From NCBI GenBank assembly GCA_037127315.1, contig JBBBDQ010000750.1:4127501-4191500 (forward strand): a DNA stretch of 64,000 nucleotides, given 5' to 3'. Made by a program: the position numbers and the translations under genes. The notes under the pieces are model-generated. The model saw nothing but the letters and a program-made list of their open reading frames with translations, had not been told where the DNA came from and searched no databases. Each line of letters begins with the position of its first letter. The first letter of the stretch is position 1. This DNA is from Ascarosepion bandense (Eukaryota > Mollusca > Cephalopoda > Sepiida > Sepiidae). Positions 12,501 through 27,500 of this stretch are shown here, piece by piece.

Positions 12501-15500
12501 TGGCACTAAAGCCGTTATTATTCGCTCTTATTTTTATTGTTTTGTTTCAGTCCAGGTGTTTAGCTTAGTTTTACCTCATTTGCATTTTATATTTTACCTG
12601 TGAAATAAAAGGTATGTTACCATCTCTATTGATATTATTTAACACTTTATTGCTTTACAAATTAAATGGAAATATTATTAGAATCCTCTCAATTATAATA
12701 AAGACTGTTGTGTTGATGCCAATTCGGTCAGGTTTCAATCCTGGCTTCAAAGCAATCGGAGTCTAACTGTACTGATGAGCTGTGAAACAGATCTGTCTGC
12801 GGATGACTATATATAAATTCAAATAAAACTTAGAAAATTACATGTGTTGGATAAGCATTTCTGTGAAGTACATTCGCTTTGTCAGCGATCTTTTATTATG
12901 AAAAAATTCAAAAGATTTTTCATACACCATTAGTTCACTTAAAAAGAAGGAAAAGGAAAGAAATAAGAAAGAAAAGTGGGAGGGGAAGTGAAAAAAGAGA
13001 GGGAAAAGTATGAAGAGTTAGAATGCAGGCATCCAAATGCTGTTTCGAACCAGGGTGGGAAGAGAGAAGAAAGCCAAAGAGAGATAGTGAAATGGATTCA
13101 ACTCAATCTGTGAAAAGAAATTTTTTAATGTTCTTTTCAGTATAATAATCACTAAATGGAAAGAAACCAGTGTTATGTAATTAGTAGCATATGATAAATT
13201 TGTTTTAAGAGAAAGATTTTATAAATCTCAACAGGAAACAGTATTGACTGTTCAGTCAATGAATGCCAAATATCTCTTGATAACAAAATGGCAATTATTA
13301 CCATTTTGGTATCTTGAAAACTTGAGTTTTAATACGAGTTAATTCCAGGATATATGTAGAAGTAAATTACTGAAAAGTAATTGAAACTCACCTGAAGCAA
13401 GCTGAATGTCTAATGCTCCTCATGCCAATAACATCTCCACCGAGCTTCTCTACGGCATATTTTATTTAATTCATTGTGTTCCTCTTGAATTTATATTTAA
13501 ACTGAAGTCATCAGGAGGGAATGTGCACCATTTCAAGGCCTTCCTCTCAACGGTTTCACTTGCACACCGGCCCCCCTCACTAATGTGAGGCCCCAATTAT
13601 AACGATCATTCTGGAATCTGAAAAATTTCAAATTTTGAAATGTGTTTGGCCCCAAGAGTTTAGGATAAGTGATTGGATATTTGGCTATTTAATTGGCGGA
13701 TAACCCACCTGTTTTTATAATGTGACATAAAAATCAACATGTTAAAAATGTATTTCTCAAAAAATTAAGCTTTAAATTTAAATGTGCCTGGTGATGGTCT
13801 AAGAATGTCTCAAGATAGGAGCATCTCAGGTGTTAGTAAGAGAAGAATCTTTTTTTTTTTTGTCTACATGAGGAGAGGCTGAAAACTTCAGGGACTGATG
13901 AGAAAGAAGTGATGTTAGAGCTGTGAAATCTTGCATGCATTAATTTCATATTTCTGCATTGTTTCTTTCGAGGTAAACTGATATCTGACTGTTCAAAGAA
14001 GACTTAAAAAATAACAAATAGCAATTTCTCTTGAAAATGCACAAAATTTGGCATATTGGTGTTATCAAGTACCTGCAACAAAAGGGTTTAGCCCCAAGGA
14101 CATTCATAGGGATGACACTCCAGCTTAATCATTAGTGCATAAGATGGCAGCTGAATTTGTTATATAATGGGTAGCATGTGATAAATTTCAGAGTAGATAT
14201 ATGTTAAGTTCTTTTTTTAAAAAAAGGGGGTGGAATAAGAAAAAAATGTAATTTTAGCAACACTAGAAATGTAAACACACTGCTCATCTAGTCACCAAAC
14301 AACAGACATTATTCAGTGAAAAGCCTTTTAAAGTCAACCCCTCAGTGAGAAAAGTCAGTGCAGGTAGCAGAGGCATGCCAGGCTTTCATGGGTGAATGCG
14401 ACTGACCAATTTTAGCCATAATTAGGCTAGAAATCTGATCTTGTAAATAGATAAAGAACTTCCAATTCAGGATGATTCAGGAAAAATCTAGTCTTTTCTA
14501 GAAGCATCTTGGGACTGAAGCAGAAGTGTTCCTCCATATAAAAAGATAAAAGAAAAAGTTTTTGAATGAAGAGAGAGAAAAGACCAAGAGGGTCTTCTGG
14601 GGGGTTTTGCTGAGGCGGTTAAACCAGGAGGAGAAAGATGGTGGCTGACCCATGAGTTGGCCAGCTGCAGACTAAATTAAGATGTTCCTTGGTAGTGGGC
14701 AATTTAACAACCTGCTGCTAGGACAGTCATCGGTCATCATTCTCTCTCTCACTTGGCAATTCACATGAGTTAAAAAAAAAAAGAAATAAACAAAGAAGAA
14801 ATCAACTGACAGTGTCAAGAAATTTGCATCCATGTGGTTTTCTTTTTACAAGATGCAGAAACAAAATATAGTGCCTTCACAACCTACATTATATTTTAGA
14901 GGAATGAATGGCATTATTACAAATTTAGAAGGGGTAAGTAAGAGGTTTGAAGAAGGACCCAAAGTCTGAGTATTCTACAACTGCCACTACTGAAGAAAAC
15001 ATTGATTGTGTTCTGCACATGGTGATGAATGATATATGACAGAATATAAATCAAATAGTGAATGCTATTATCATATCCTATGAGAGAGTCGAGAATATTC
15101 TGCACAATGAACTTGGTATGACGTATGTCTCTGCTTGGTGGGTGCCATGTCTCCTGATACTTGATTAAAAGTGCATCAGGCTGATCACATCACAGGAAAA
15201 TCTGACATTGTCTGAAGCAGATTCAGCTGGTTTCCTTAAACTTTTCCTGATACTGGATAAGTGTTGGATTCATCACTTTAAGCCAGAGACAAGAGACAAT
15301 CCATATTTACCACTTGCTTTAAAAAAAGGTCAAAGTCATTTCATTTGCTGCTCTAACTATCCTTCTGATTTAGTCCCATCTGACTATCATCTGTTCCCCA
15401 ACATGAAAAAACACTTGTCTAGGAAACAGTATCTGACTATCATCTGTTCCCCAACATGAAAAAATACTTGGCTAGGTACCAGTATTGCAGTTATGACTAC

Positions 15501-18500
15501 ATATCTGCTGTTGCCTTTTTTTACCAACAGGATGAACAGTTAGATGCCAGTTTACCTGAAAGGAAACAATGCAGTTATAAGAAGATTTAGAATTAATGAT
15601 TACAAGATTTTACAACTCTAGCATCATTCCTTCATAGTCAGCCCATGAACTTTTCAGCCCACCCTTCTAGCACTAAAATTCATGATGTAAGCCAAAAATT
15701 TAAAAGAATAAAGAATTTGTCTATATTTCTGGTTTTTATATTATTTACATTATTTAAACTCATCTTTATTGTCATATTTACAATGTTTCAGTTGTAGGCT
15801 CTGACGTTTTTCAGGTGACTGGAATTTTGAACTGAACTCTTATTTTGGGGTAGATTGTTCTTGTTCTATGAATCATCAAGGACACATGGTCCAGTGGATA
15901 AAAGTGTTGAATAGATCCAATGACTTGACCCAAAGAGTTAAATGGAAATAACTAAGACAACAGATAGTGTCATCTAGAAAAATCTATCCCAGTGCTATGG
16001 GGAAACAACACCTATTCCTCAGATAATGGACTCTCCCTCCTATATTAATAAGAGTTAACAGGAATTTAACGGTGGAAGTTCTTCAGAAGTTCTTGGGAAG
16101 TTCATAGGAGTTTTTTAGAGTTCTATTAGAGTTCAGTAGAACTACTAGTTAGTTCCAGTTTGGACATAGTTGGACTAAAGCAGTTGATATTAGTCGGCAG
16201 TTAGCTGAATACTAAGGAGTCAGCCTTCAGTGGAAGATTACCAAGTTCCTAACATTTTGGGTGCGTTAAGTCAGTTAGCAACTGACATAGCTGATTATAA
16301 TATTCAGTGTGAAAACTACTCCACAACACCCAGTGATTGAATTAAAAGTTCCAGTTCAAAATTCCATTCACCTGAAGATGGAGTATACAATGGATGAAAT
16401 GTTGTGAATATGACAATGAAGATAAGGTCAACAGTCTGGACAATGTAAATAAGTAATTTACTGCTATTTTCTTCCTTTGCCTTTTGTTTTGATTTTTTCT
16501 TTTTGTCATTTTCATTTTTACTACTTTTTTCTCCTTTGTTTTCTTTGTGTGTGAAGGAAGGTTCTTTTTCATGGATTCATTTTTCCTTCTTTTTTTTTGG
16601 TTATTCTTTTTTTTTGCCTTTTCTTTTTTACCTTTCATTTGTCTCTTTCTTAGTTCCCTTTACTCTGCCTTATATTTTTACTTTTTCTTTTCCTTTTCTC
16701 TCTCTTTTCCTTCTTTTTCTCTCTCTCTATTTTCATTATCCCTTTCTCTATTTTCCTTCTCTCTCTTTTTTTCCTTTTTTCTCTCTCCCTTCCTTTTCAT
16801 TTTTTCTCTTTCTTTTCCATATTTTTATTTTCCTCCTTTCTTTAGCTTTTATTTTATTTTATTGCTTAGTCAGTTGAATACTTTTAATATTTCCTGGTAA
16901 CTTTTATTATTTTATTACTATAACAGAAAAATTTTAAATCTTTCAGAAAATTCAGCTTGTTTGCATGTTCAGTGCAAAATTTCCAGTAATATTTGCATTT
17001 CTTTATATACTGCTTGAAATAAAAGATTCTTCATTCTGTTTTTTTTTTTTCTAGGTATATAAAATTAAATGGTGAAATTGCTGTCCACAAGGACTTATCA
17101 CGTGAACGGCCTGCTTATCGCAGTCAAAAGATCCCGTGTGAATATGACCTAATCCAGTTAGCTTGCCTTGACCGAGTCGTTTGGGGCTTGACCAGAGATC
17201 TGCAGTTGGTGTGTCGTACTGGAGTCTCTGACCAACATCCGGAAGGAGACGAATGGTGCAAATATGAAAGGTAAGTGTAGTAATATCATGGAACTATTTT
17301 CCTACATGCAATTTACATCTAACCCTTTGGCGTAGGAATCAACAAGTAACATTTCACTTCAAGCCTAGCATGCCTTAGAACAATACATCCTTCAGCTACT
17401 AGATGGATCTACAAAAAGACGAAACAGAGTCCAGATAAGAACAGCAGGAACATCCACCCATAAATGGGTTCATTTTAATGATCACATCACCTCATCACAA
17501 ACTGGACACACTAACACAAGCAACATCTCACACCAATTAACCCCAAAACAATCAACATACAACACAAGAAGTGGCGGCGAAATACATAGGCCAAAAAGAT
17601 ACAAACAACAAATGTACTACTGCACATAACAAACATCTGAACAATGTCTTTCTTTTCTATCTGGTAAGGGGGATGTAGTAATATCATGGAACTATTTTCC
17701 TACACGCAATTTACATCTAACCCCCTGGCGTAGAAATCGACAAGTAACACTTTTACTTCACGCCTAGCATGCCTTAGAACAATATGTATATCCTCTTTAT
17801 GTAAATATATGTTAAATAAATCTCAAATCATATAACGATGCCTCTGTTGCATTTTACCATGCTTTAACACATCAACATCTTTACAGTAAGTAAAAGAGGG
17901 AAAAAAAGCTTATCGTATTTTCTTGTGCATAATACAAGGAATGGGGACATATGGTAGAGTAATGGAAAATACTGAATGAAATATGTATAAAAACTTTAAA
18001 AAAGATATGCAATAAACAATATTGCATTTTTATTAAATAAGTATTTATTTTAATCATTAAATTGTTTTTTAAAATAGGAGTATTTTGTAAATTAAATAAT
18101 AAAACTTCTAATTTATTGTACTAAGCTATGCACCATAGTAAAACCAACTGTATTTTGTACCCACTGACCCCTTTACACTTCTTCACAAAATTTGGTTTTG
18201 TTCAGTCAATGTATGGCTATTTTAGAGGGTGTGATGGATGAACAGAAGTCACAGAATTTTATATATAGTCATCCGCAGACAGATCTGTTTTGCTGTATCA
18301 CAGCTCATCAGTATGGTTAGACATCCAACTGCTTCTAGCCAGGACTGAAACCCTACTGAATTGACATCAGTCGGTGATTCTAACTCTGAGCTATGGTTGC
18401 TCGAAGTAAGAAGGTGGACTTTAGCATGTTATATATAATGTAAACACATGCCAGTAGTCGAGAGTGTTCAAATTAATTACTGAATGAACGATGCATGAGT

Positions 18501-21500
18501 AGCTACTGTTTTTTACAAAGTCTACCATTCCTCCATTGTGCTCAATCGGAGTTTGAGAGCGTAAATAGTCATCTGCAGACAGATCTGTTTCACTGTATCA
18601 AAGCTCATCAGTACAGTTAGACATCCAAATTGCTTCCAGCCAGGATTGAAACCTGACCGAATTGACATCAGTCGGTGATTCTACCTCTGAGCTATGTTCA
18701 CTCGGTGAAAGAAAGCAGACTTTAACGTGTTATATACAATGTAAACACATGCCAGTAACGGAGAGTGTTCAAATTCATTACTGAATGAATGATGTGTGAG
18801 TAGCTACTGTTTTTTTCAAAGTCTACCATTCCTCCATAGTTGGGGTGTGAGAGCGTAAATAGTCATCCGCAGACAGATCTGTTTCACTGTATCAAAGCTC
18901 ATCAGTAAAGTTAGACATCCGATTGCTTCTAGCCAGTATTGAGACCCGACTGAATTGATATAGATAGATGAGAACAGTTTTGCTCATAAGATTAATTTTT
19001 TTTTTGTATTTTGATTTTCTTAATTTTTAATACTTTTCTCTCTTCATTCGTTATGAAAGACAATATTTTTTTTATTTTTGCAGTTTATTAATATACAGAA
19101 AGAAAATGAAATATCGAACAGAAAAGTATGACAGATTAATTAACACCACCATATATATTACCATGTATGTCTAGTTAGAACCTTTCCCTGAAAATTGAAA
19201 AATAAGTTTTGAAGTATGTTAAATATCTGGTTCATTTCTATTCTTTAATATTGTGAAAAATTAAATATTTTAGTGAAATATTTGTACAACAATGAGATTT
19301 TAATAGATGATAGAGTAGAACTTTTCAAAAACATACAACTGTTTTTAGTTACAAAAACACAGTCATATTATACTTAAGAAAATATGGTAGTTACTTACAA
19401 TGATCTCAATATCTATGTGCTATTTTGCTTTATGATCTAGATGATCGTGTCTCTTCACAACTTCCTGGTTTTGTAATTTTTGGTAAGGTCATTGATATTT
19501 TAATGAATAATAGGGTAGAACTTTAAAAAAAAGATTACAAACGTATGCCTGTACTACAGGCAGGTCTGAATTATGACCTTTTTAAAATTATAAGGCCTCT
19601 CCCAGATGGGGTCACCCATATTGAATACTTTGTGATATATTTTAGTGACCTTTACAAATTATTTAAATAAACTAGAATAGCAATCTTTTGTTTTTCAATA
19701 AAAATATTACTTTAGAAATATCACTATTTTACTATTTATTGCAAGCCAAATTAGTACATATTTCAATACAGTAGAAAAAACAGATTTTTTTTATAAACAA
19801 CATTATAACCAAATTTTGAGGTACCCTAGGCTGCATATGCTAGCCTATAGGATAATCCAGGCCTGACTACTGGGTCATATTATACTCAAGAAAATATGGT
19901 AGCTATGTGCTATTCCCCTTTATGATCTAGGCAATCATAGCTTTTCACAATTTCCTGTGTTTGTAACTTTTAGTAAGGACTATCTTTTTTCTATTCCTCC
20001 TAATTTCTGCTCTGCCAAATATTTACATGAGCATGTTAGATAGGTTAGTCACTGCTTTGTTTTGCTTCTCTTGTCTCCAAAATATCCTGTGAGTATCAAA
20101 TTCTCCAAGCTTTCTTTCTGGGTTTTCCCTATATCAAAATTGTATTTCTATATAAATTAAAATCAACCCAGAATTAAAGAACTGAAAGTAAAATAAATAA
20201 TTCTTTCATGTGTAAGAATATTTGAAAAAATATAATTTGCATAATACCTCTCATATACAAGTGTGTGTGTGTGTGCACAGTCCCCTTCAAAAGTATTGGA
20301 ATGGCAAGGCCAATTCTTTTGTTTTTGTTGGTCCCTGAACACATTTGGGTTTAAGATCAAAAGATGAATATGAGACAAGAACTCAGAATTTCAGCTTTTA
20401 TTTCGTAGTATTTACATTTACGGATGTGCATTGTGGTGCAATGGATATCCGCTCAGAATGAGAAATTGGGGAGCTGAGTTCGAATTCCAGTTGAATTCCT
20501 TGCATTCACTTACACACAAATACCCTTGGGAAAGGTATTAATTCATCTCTTCCCTCCAGTTATGGGTCAAATAATAGGACAGATTGGGTTCTATAGCCTT
20601 GGTCGGTGACTAGTCTACCGCATAAAGCAATGGCAACCTACTGCGGGATAATCTTCTGCCCAGTCAGTCATGTCTCTTTCAAGACATGATCGCCCAAAGC
20701 GTGTATCATGTATGGCACTCAACTGACTGTTACCAGATGTGCATTGTGGTGCAGTGGATATCCGCTCAGAACGAGAAATCGGGGAGCTGAGTTCGAATTC
20801 TATTTGAATTCATTGCATTTACTTATGTGCAAATACCCTTGGGAAAGGTATTAATCCGTCTCTTCCTTCCAGTTATGGGTTAAATAGCAGGACAGTTTGG
20901 GTTCTATAGCCTTGGTCGGCAACCACTCTACCGCAGAAAGCAATGGCAACCTACTGCGGAATAATCTTCTGCCCAGTCATTCATGTTTCTTTCGAGACAT
21001 GATCACCCAAGTGTGTTTCCCATGTGGCACTTAATTGACTGATTTACATTTAGATGTATAAACAGCTTAAGCTTTTGTATCAGATCTCCCTATTTTTAGG
21101 TGAGCAAAAGTAAAGAAACAGATAGTCTTAAAATAAATAAGATTTAATATTTGGTTGCATAACCCTTGCTCACTATAATTGTATGAAGCGTGCGACTCAC
21201 AGACATCACCAAACTGTTACATACTTCATTCCTGATGCTTTTCTAGATTTTTAACGCAGCCTCTTTTGGTTCTTGCTTGTTTCAGGGTTTTTTTTCTTTC
21301 AGTTTTCCTTCAGAAGATGGAATGTATGTTCTATTGGATTAAGGTCAAGTGATTTTGTTAGTCTAAAACTGTCCATTTTTTCCCCCCCTGTTGTATTGGC
21401 AGGATGTTTTGGGTCATTCTCCTGCTGCATAATAAATTTCCTCCTGGTTTGTTTGGATGTATTTCTCTTTAAATTGGCAGACAAAATGTTTCTATAGAAA

Positions 21501-24500
21501 TCAGAATTCATTCTGCTGTTACCATCATGAGATAAATCATCAATAAATATAAATGAACCTGTTCCAGAATCAGCCATGAAAGCCCAAGCCAAGACACTCC
21601 ATCATGCTTCACAGATGAGATTTTATGCTTTGGATCATAAACAGATCCCCCCCCACTCTCTCTCTTTCTCTCTTGGCCTTTCCATCACTTTGGTAGAGAT
21701 TAATTTTGGTCTCATCAGTCAATAAAACTTTCTTCCACAACTTTTATCCCTCATCACTGTACTTGCAAATTTCAGCCTGGCCTTCTGATTCTTACTACTG
21801 ATGAGCCTTTTTGCATTTTGTTGGTATATATATCTATATTCCTGCTCTCAAAGTCTTCTTTGTGCCTTTTTCAAAACTTATTTACTAGCTAGCATGGTAC
21901 CAAAGGGATTTTTTTCTTCCCAACGGATTTTGCCATATAGTCAATAATAATAATAAAATTTTTTACACATAAAGCTTTCTTAAACAATTTTAACTCTTTT
22001 TGCTTAATCTACCCTGCTGGCTAATGCTAATCTTAAGTCTGTATTCCAAATTTTAGGTAACCTATTCTCTAAAAAGTTGGGTGTCATACACTAATGGGTC
22101 ATCCTACCTTAGTAGGAGCTAATTAAACCAAAGAAAATATGAAACCTACTAATTATCAATTCCAGATGGAGACCCCAAACTTTTGACCTATAAAGTGTTT
22201 TTTAAACCGTATAATATTTACATATAATTTGATTTCACTTTAGTCCTGCCAACTGCCATGTCCCTGAAATGATGAACATTGCTTTGGGTGACAATAACAC
22301 TGGATGGTGTGTGGATACCCAAGGGCAGGTCTGGTTCTGTACCAATGTTACTCGGGAACATCCATTCGGACAAGGAATGTGGTACCAAGTAAGTAATACT
22401 TCACTCAGTTTGTATTTGTATTATGTTTCCTTTTTAGTCTTTTCTTATACCAACTTTTTATTTGACTTTCGTATACTTTGATTTGCTTTTCAATATATTT
22501 AGGTTGTAATGTGTTGTTCAGAAGATCTTATCCCTTTTATTTTTTTTCATTAGTAAATGGTATCATTTCAACAAACTAGTAACCAAAAAGAGTCACCTTA
22601 CATCATACTCATTCCAACATTTGTCCATTCTTTTTGTTTTTTATTTTCCCATTTTTTCACCTTTTTATCCTTATTTTTTGCTCTTGTTAAACTTGCTCTT
22701 CTTGCATTCCCTCTCCCAACCTTACCTGTTCTAATTCCCACATTTAAAAAAAAATACTTGAGATAAGTATTTTTGCATTGGATAAAAGGAAAGCTATATA
22801 CAGCCTGCATTAGAAGTGTTATCTAAACTTATTTATAAATGGAACTTTGTCTGTGTGTGTGTGTGTCCATTACCTATAGACTCCGAAACGGCTGGACCAA
22901 TTTTCTTGAAAATTTACACAGTTGTACTATAAGTGTCTGGGAGTGTTCTTAGCTAGGTTTTGTGTCGAGGTACCCCCGATAAATATCGAAAATCGATAAT
23001 TGAAAAAATCGGGTTATAGAAGGAGTGGTCCAATTTTAATCAAACTTGATACACACATAGACAAAGACATAAGAAATGATATTCAGAGGTTTCAGGGTTG
23101 CAGTTCTTACAATAGTGCAGAAAATCGATAATATATATATATATATATATAAAAGGCAAGATGTTTGTGTGTGTGTCTGTTTGTCTGTATGTCCTTTATA
23201 TAAATCAACAATTTTTATTCGATTCTCACCAAATTTCACGCATATATTCTTCAGGCTGAGTCTGAGTTCCAGAACCATGGATTAGTTTTAAAGCTTTCAT
23301 TACACCCGAGCAACGCCGGGCTATACTGCTAGTACTATATGGTATTGAAACCTGGCTTCTTAAGAAAGTTGATATTAGCAGAATTGCTCAAACTGACATG
23401 AAAATGGTATGATGGATGTGCAATGTCAGTCTTAAGGATAGAAAATCATCAGAGGAGTTAAGAGTTAAGGCTGGGTATCGCCAAGAACTCAGACAAGAAC
23501 TCAGAATTTCAACTTTTATTTCCTGGTATTTACATTTACGGATGTGCATTGTGATGCAGTGGATATCCGCTCAGAATGAGAAATTGGGGAGCTGAGTTCG
23601 AATTCCAGTTGAATTCCTTGCATTCACTTACACACAAATACCCTTGGGAAAGGTATTAATTCGTCTCTTCCCTCCAGTTATGGGTCAAATAATAGGACAG
23701 ATTGGGTTCTATAGCCTTGGTCGGTGACTAGTCTACCGCATAAAGCAATGGCAACCTACTGCGGGATAATCTTCTGCCCAGTCAGTCATGTCTCTTTCAA
23801 GACATGATCGCCCAAAGCGTGTATCACGTATGGCACTCAACTGACTGTTAACAGATGTGCGTTGTGGTGCAGTGAATATCAGCTCGGAACGAGAAATCAG
23901 GGAGCCAAGTTCGAATTCCAGTTGAATTCATTACATTCACTTACGCACAAATACCCTTGGGAAAGGTAATAATCCATCTCTTCCTTCCATTTATGGGTTA
24001 AATAATAGAACAGATTGGGTTCTATAGCCTTGGCTGGCAACCAGTCTACTGCAGAAAGTAATGGCAACCTACTGTGGGATAATCTTCTGCCCAGTCAGTC
24101 ATGTATCTTTTGAGACATGATCACCCAAGCGTGTTTCATGTATGGCACTTAACTAACTGACTGATTGCCAATATAACAGATGCTATGTATCAAACAAGAC
24201 TTAGATAGTTTGGGCACATTGAGAGAATGGACATAAAAAACCCGGTCAGTATTTGTAAGCTTATTATGGTTGATGGCCCGAGAGGGATAGATAGACCATG
24301 TAAGACATGGATCAAGCTTACCAAAGACGATTTACGGAAGTTGAGATTACAGCCAGGTCTTACACAAAATCAGGTGGCCTGAAAAAGAGCCATAAAGAAA
24401 ATCCTGTCTGACTTTTGCTAGCATGGAAACTGACTTTAAATGATGATGACGATGATGATGGTGGTTGTCACCCAAACTTTTTTACCATCTCTCCACACCA

Positions 24501-27500
24501 TTTACTTTCTTTCTCCATTGCTGTTTCTCTTTTTTGTTTATTCTTGAAGACTACAACTACACGCTTGCTGTTTCATTAAGAAGTAAATTTTACAGGATGA
24601 AGTTGCTAGTCCACCTGCTCAACTTTTAAATTTTAAGTTCAGAGTTATCCTTCTTAGCTGTTTGCCAACCAGGGCTGGTGATTCCAGTCAGCCCTGTTAT
24701 TTTACTCATTGCTAGGTAGAAAATAATCAACTCCTGCTTGCATTGATGCAAAATGAAAAACTGTCATGCTGGAATTTGAACTTGATTTATTGATTCCATT
24801 TTCTATGCTGTAAAATAATAAGACTAACAAAAAATCTGTTTCTCTTTTTGCTCTCCGTAATAATCTGTAAATGTTCATATTTGGAAAGTGTGAATGCCAT
24901 GGTTCAAGAAATTATTGCTTTATTATCTGTTAGGATTCTTTGTTTATTTTTATTGATAATCTTGTTCTTGCAGGTGGCCTTTAGTGACTACTTCATGATG
25001 GACCCAACAATGACTGACATGATGCGGTCAGTAGCTGAAAGACTTGATCCACAGAAATTATCACAGTTACTTACTTCTCCAAGAAGTGGAGGTTTGATTG
25101 CTGCTACGCATGTGGGAACATGGTTTGTGCCCAGTTACAAAAATGTTATCCAGGCTTGTAAAAGCATAATGCAAGGTAAGTGATAAAAAATAGTCTTAGT
25201 CTTTGGGTAGAACATATATAGTTAACTGGATAGTAGAGATCATAGTTTCTTTGATGACTAGGTAGTAGGGGCACACTGGCTTTGACAACTAGATAGTAGA
25301 GCCATGCATTCCTTGACAACTGGATAGAAAGGGCACACTTTCTTTGACAAATGGGTAGTTGGGTGTGCTTTCATTGACAACTGTATAGTAGGACCACACA
25401 TTCCTTGACAACTGGATAAAAAGAGTGCAATTTCTTTGAAGACTGGATAGTAGGTGCATGCTTTCTTTGACATCTGGATAGTACGGACACACTTCTTTTG
25501 ACAACTGGATAGTACTGACACACTTCTTTTGACAACTGGATAGTACTGACACACTTCCTTTGACAACTGGATAGTACTGACACACTTCCTTTGACAACTG
25601 GATAGTACTGACACGCTTCCTTTGACAACTGGATAGTACTGACACACTTCCTTTGACAACTGGATAGTACTGACACGCTTCCTTTGACAACTGGATAGTA
25701 CTGACACGCTTCCTTTGACAACTGGATAGTACTGACACGCTTCCTTTGACAACTGGATAGTACTGACACGCTTCCTTTGACAACTGGATAGTACTGACAC
25801 GCTTCCTTTGACAACTGGATAGTACTGACACGCTTCCTTTGACAACTGGATAGTATGGACACGCTTCTTTTGACAACTGGATAATACGGACACGCTTCCT
25901 TTGACAACTGCATAGTAAGGACACATTTCATTTGAAACTGTATAGTAAGGACACATTTCATTTGAAACTGCATAGTAAGGATACACTTCCTTTGACAACT
26001 GGAGAGTAAGGATGCACTTCCTTTGACAGCTGCATAGTAAGGACACGCTTTCTTTGACAACTGGATAATAAGAACATGCTTCCTTTGACAACTGGATATT
26101 AAGGACATCCTTCCTTTGACAATTGGATAGTAAGAGTGTGCTTCTTTTGACAATTGGATAATGGCCCAATTTCTTTGACAACTGGATAGTAGGCCCTCGT
26201 TTTCTTTACCTAAATAGTAAGGATACGCTTTCTTTGACAATTGCATACTGTGCACCTTCATAGAAAGATAGATACAGCATTTTGGATGAAGAAGAAATTT
26301 TAATTAAGTATGCACTCTTGTTAAAGATAATTTAGCTGCTTCTTTTTTTTTCTTCTAATATAGATTTGAAATATTTCAATATTTTAAAATACATTGACTC
26401 ATGCATATTACCTATCTTGTTCCTTGTAAGTTACTTTCTTTTTTATCAATTCACCCCAGACAAGGCACTAATGTCACTAAGATGCAAGGAACTGCTGAGC
26501 ATGACAGAATATGAGTGTTATGTCTGGTATATCTTGCAGTTTCAGTACTGATACATGGTACACCGTTATGCATTATGCATGTCATAATGGAGTACCCTGA
26601 ATCGGAGTGATTATATCCCCTTGTTTTTCCTTTCACTATGTCTAACTACTCTTGGTTTATATAATATTGCTTTTGCTCCTCTTTTTTTTTTATTGCCCTG
26701 GGCATGATGGTAAACTGCATCCAGAGTGCATTATCTAGTATGAACAACAGTCTAAACAAGGCCAGGATGCTAACACCCTTGGTCACAATGACTTGTGGTG
26801 TGTAGATGACACAGTGTTTTATTGATTAATTCATTTTCTATGGCTTCTCAACCCTTTGCGGGTTATTGAAAGCCAGAAAATATTTTTAGAGCATAAGAAT
26901 TTTGTTTTTGGAGATAGTAATGGTTTTATTGATACAAGTTTTACTAATTAACCCATAGCTGAGGGGAGAAGAGGTGGATTCATATTTTTTCAAAGAGTAT
27001 TCGCAAGAGTATTTAAGTGAATATAATGAACACAATGAGAACTGGAATTTTACTATCTGATTAACAATACCGAGCCATTATCCATTACACCCCCTGAACA
27101 TCCAATCTTATAGCACCTGGTATTCTCAAGTGGTCATTCATCTAGGTACTGATCAAGCACAATGTTGCTTAATTTCAGTGATTATATGGGAACCAGTATT
27201 TCGGTGTGGTGTGGCTGTTAACCAAACACAATGTTGATATCAAACAGAGAATGAACATGACAATAACTATTACAGAATGTAGTAAAGGAAAGTGAAAAGA
27301 AAAGACAAAACATCAATTGCAAGAAGGCAGAGTGCATGTTTATAAGCAAAAGAGGCAGCCCAACATGCAAATTACAAATTGGGGATACCAAAATCAAACA
27401 AATGCAACAATTTAAATATCTAGGAAGTGTTTTAACAGAGGACACAGAGTGCATGTAAAAATCTTATGGAACAACCAGCCAGTAATCAACTAGAATAGAA

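Noticed and set aside
13890..13920. Another hammerhead (CTGATGAGAAAG near 13897)
   Set aside because: CTGATGA is directly followed by GAAA, leaving no room for stem II, and no stem I partner is present.
16342..16900. ORFs in the T/C-rich tract (Phe/Leu/Ser or Lys-rich)
   Set aside because: Low-complexity composition alone keeps the frames open; no homology or splice structure.
21700..21810. Hammerhead cores in the Tc1 region (CTGATGAG near 21720 reversed and 21800)
   Set aside because: No GAAA at the right distance and no flanking stems; chance matches in transposon sequence.
25258..26261. Three antisense ORFs of 211-307 codons as a repeat protein gene
   Set aside because: They are the three frames of a 31-bp minisatellite in an intron; no start context, splice signal or non-repeat domain supports a gene.
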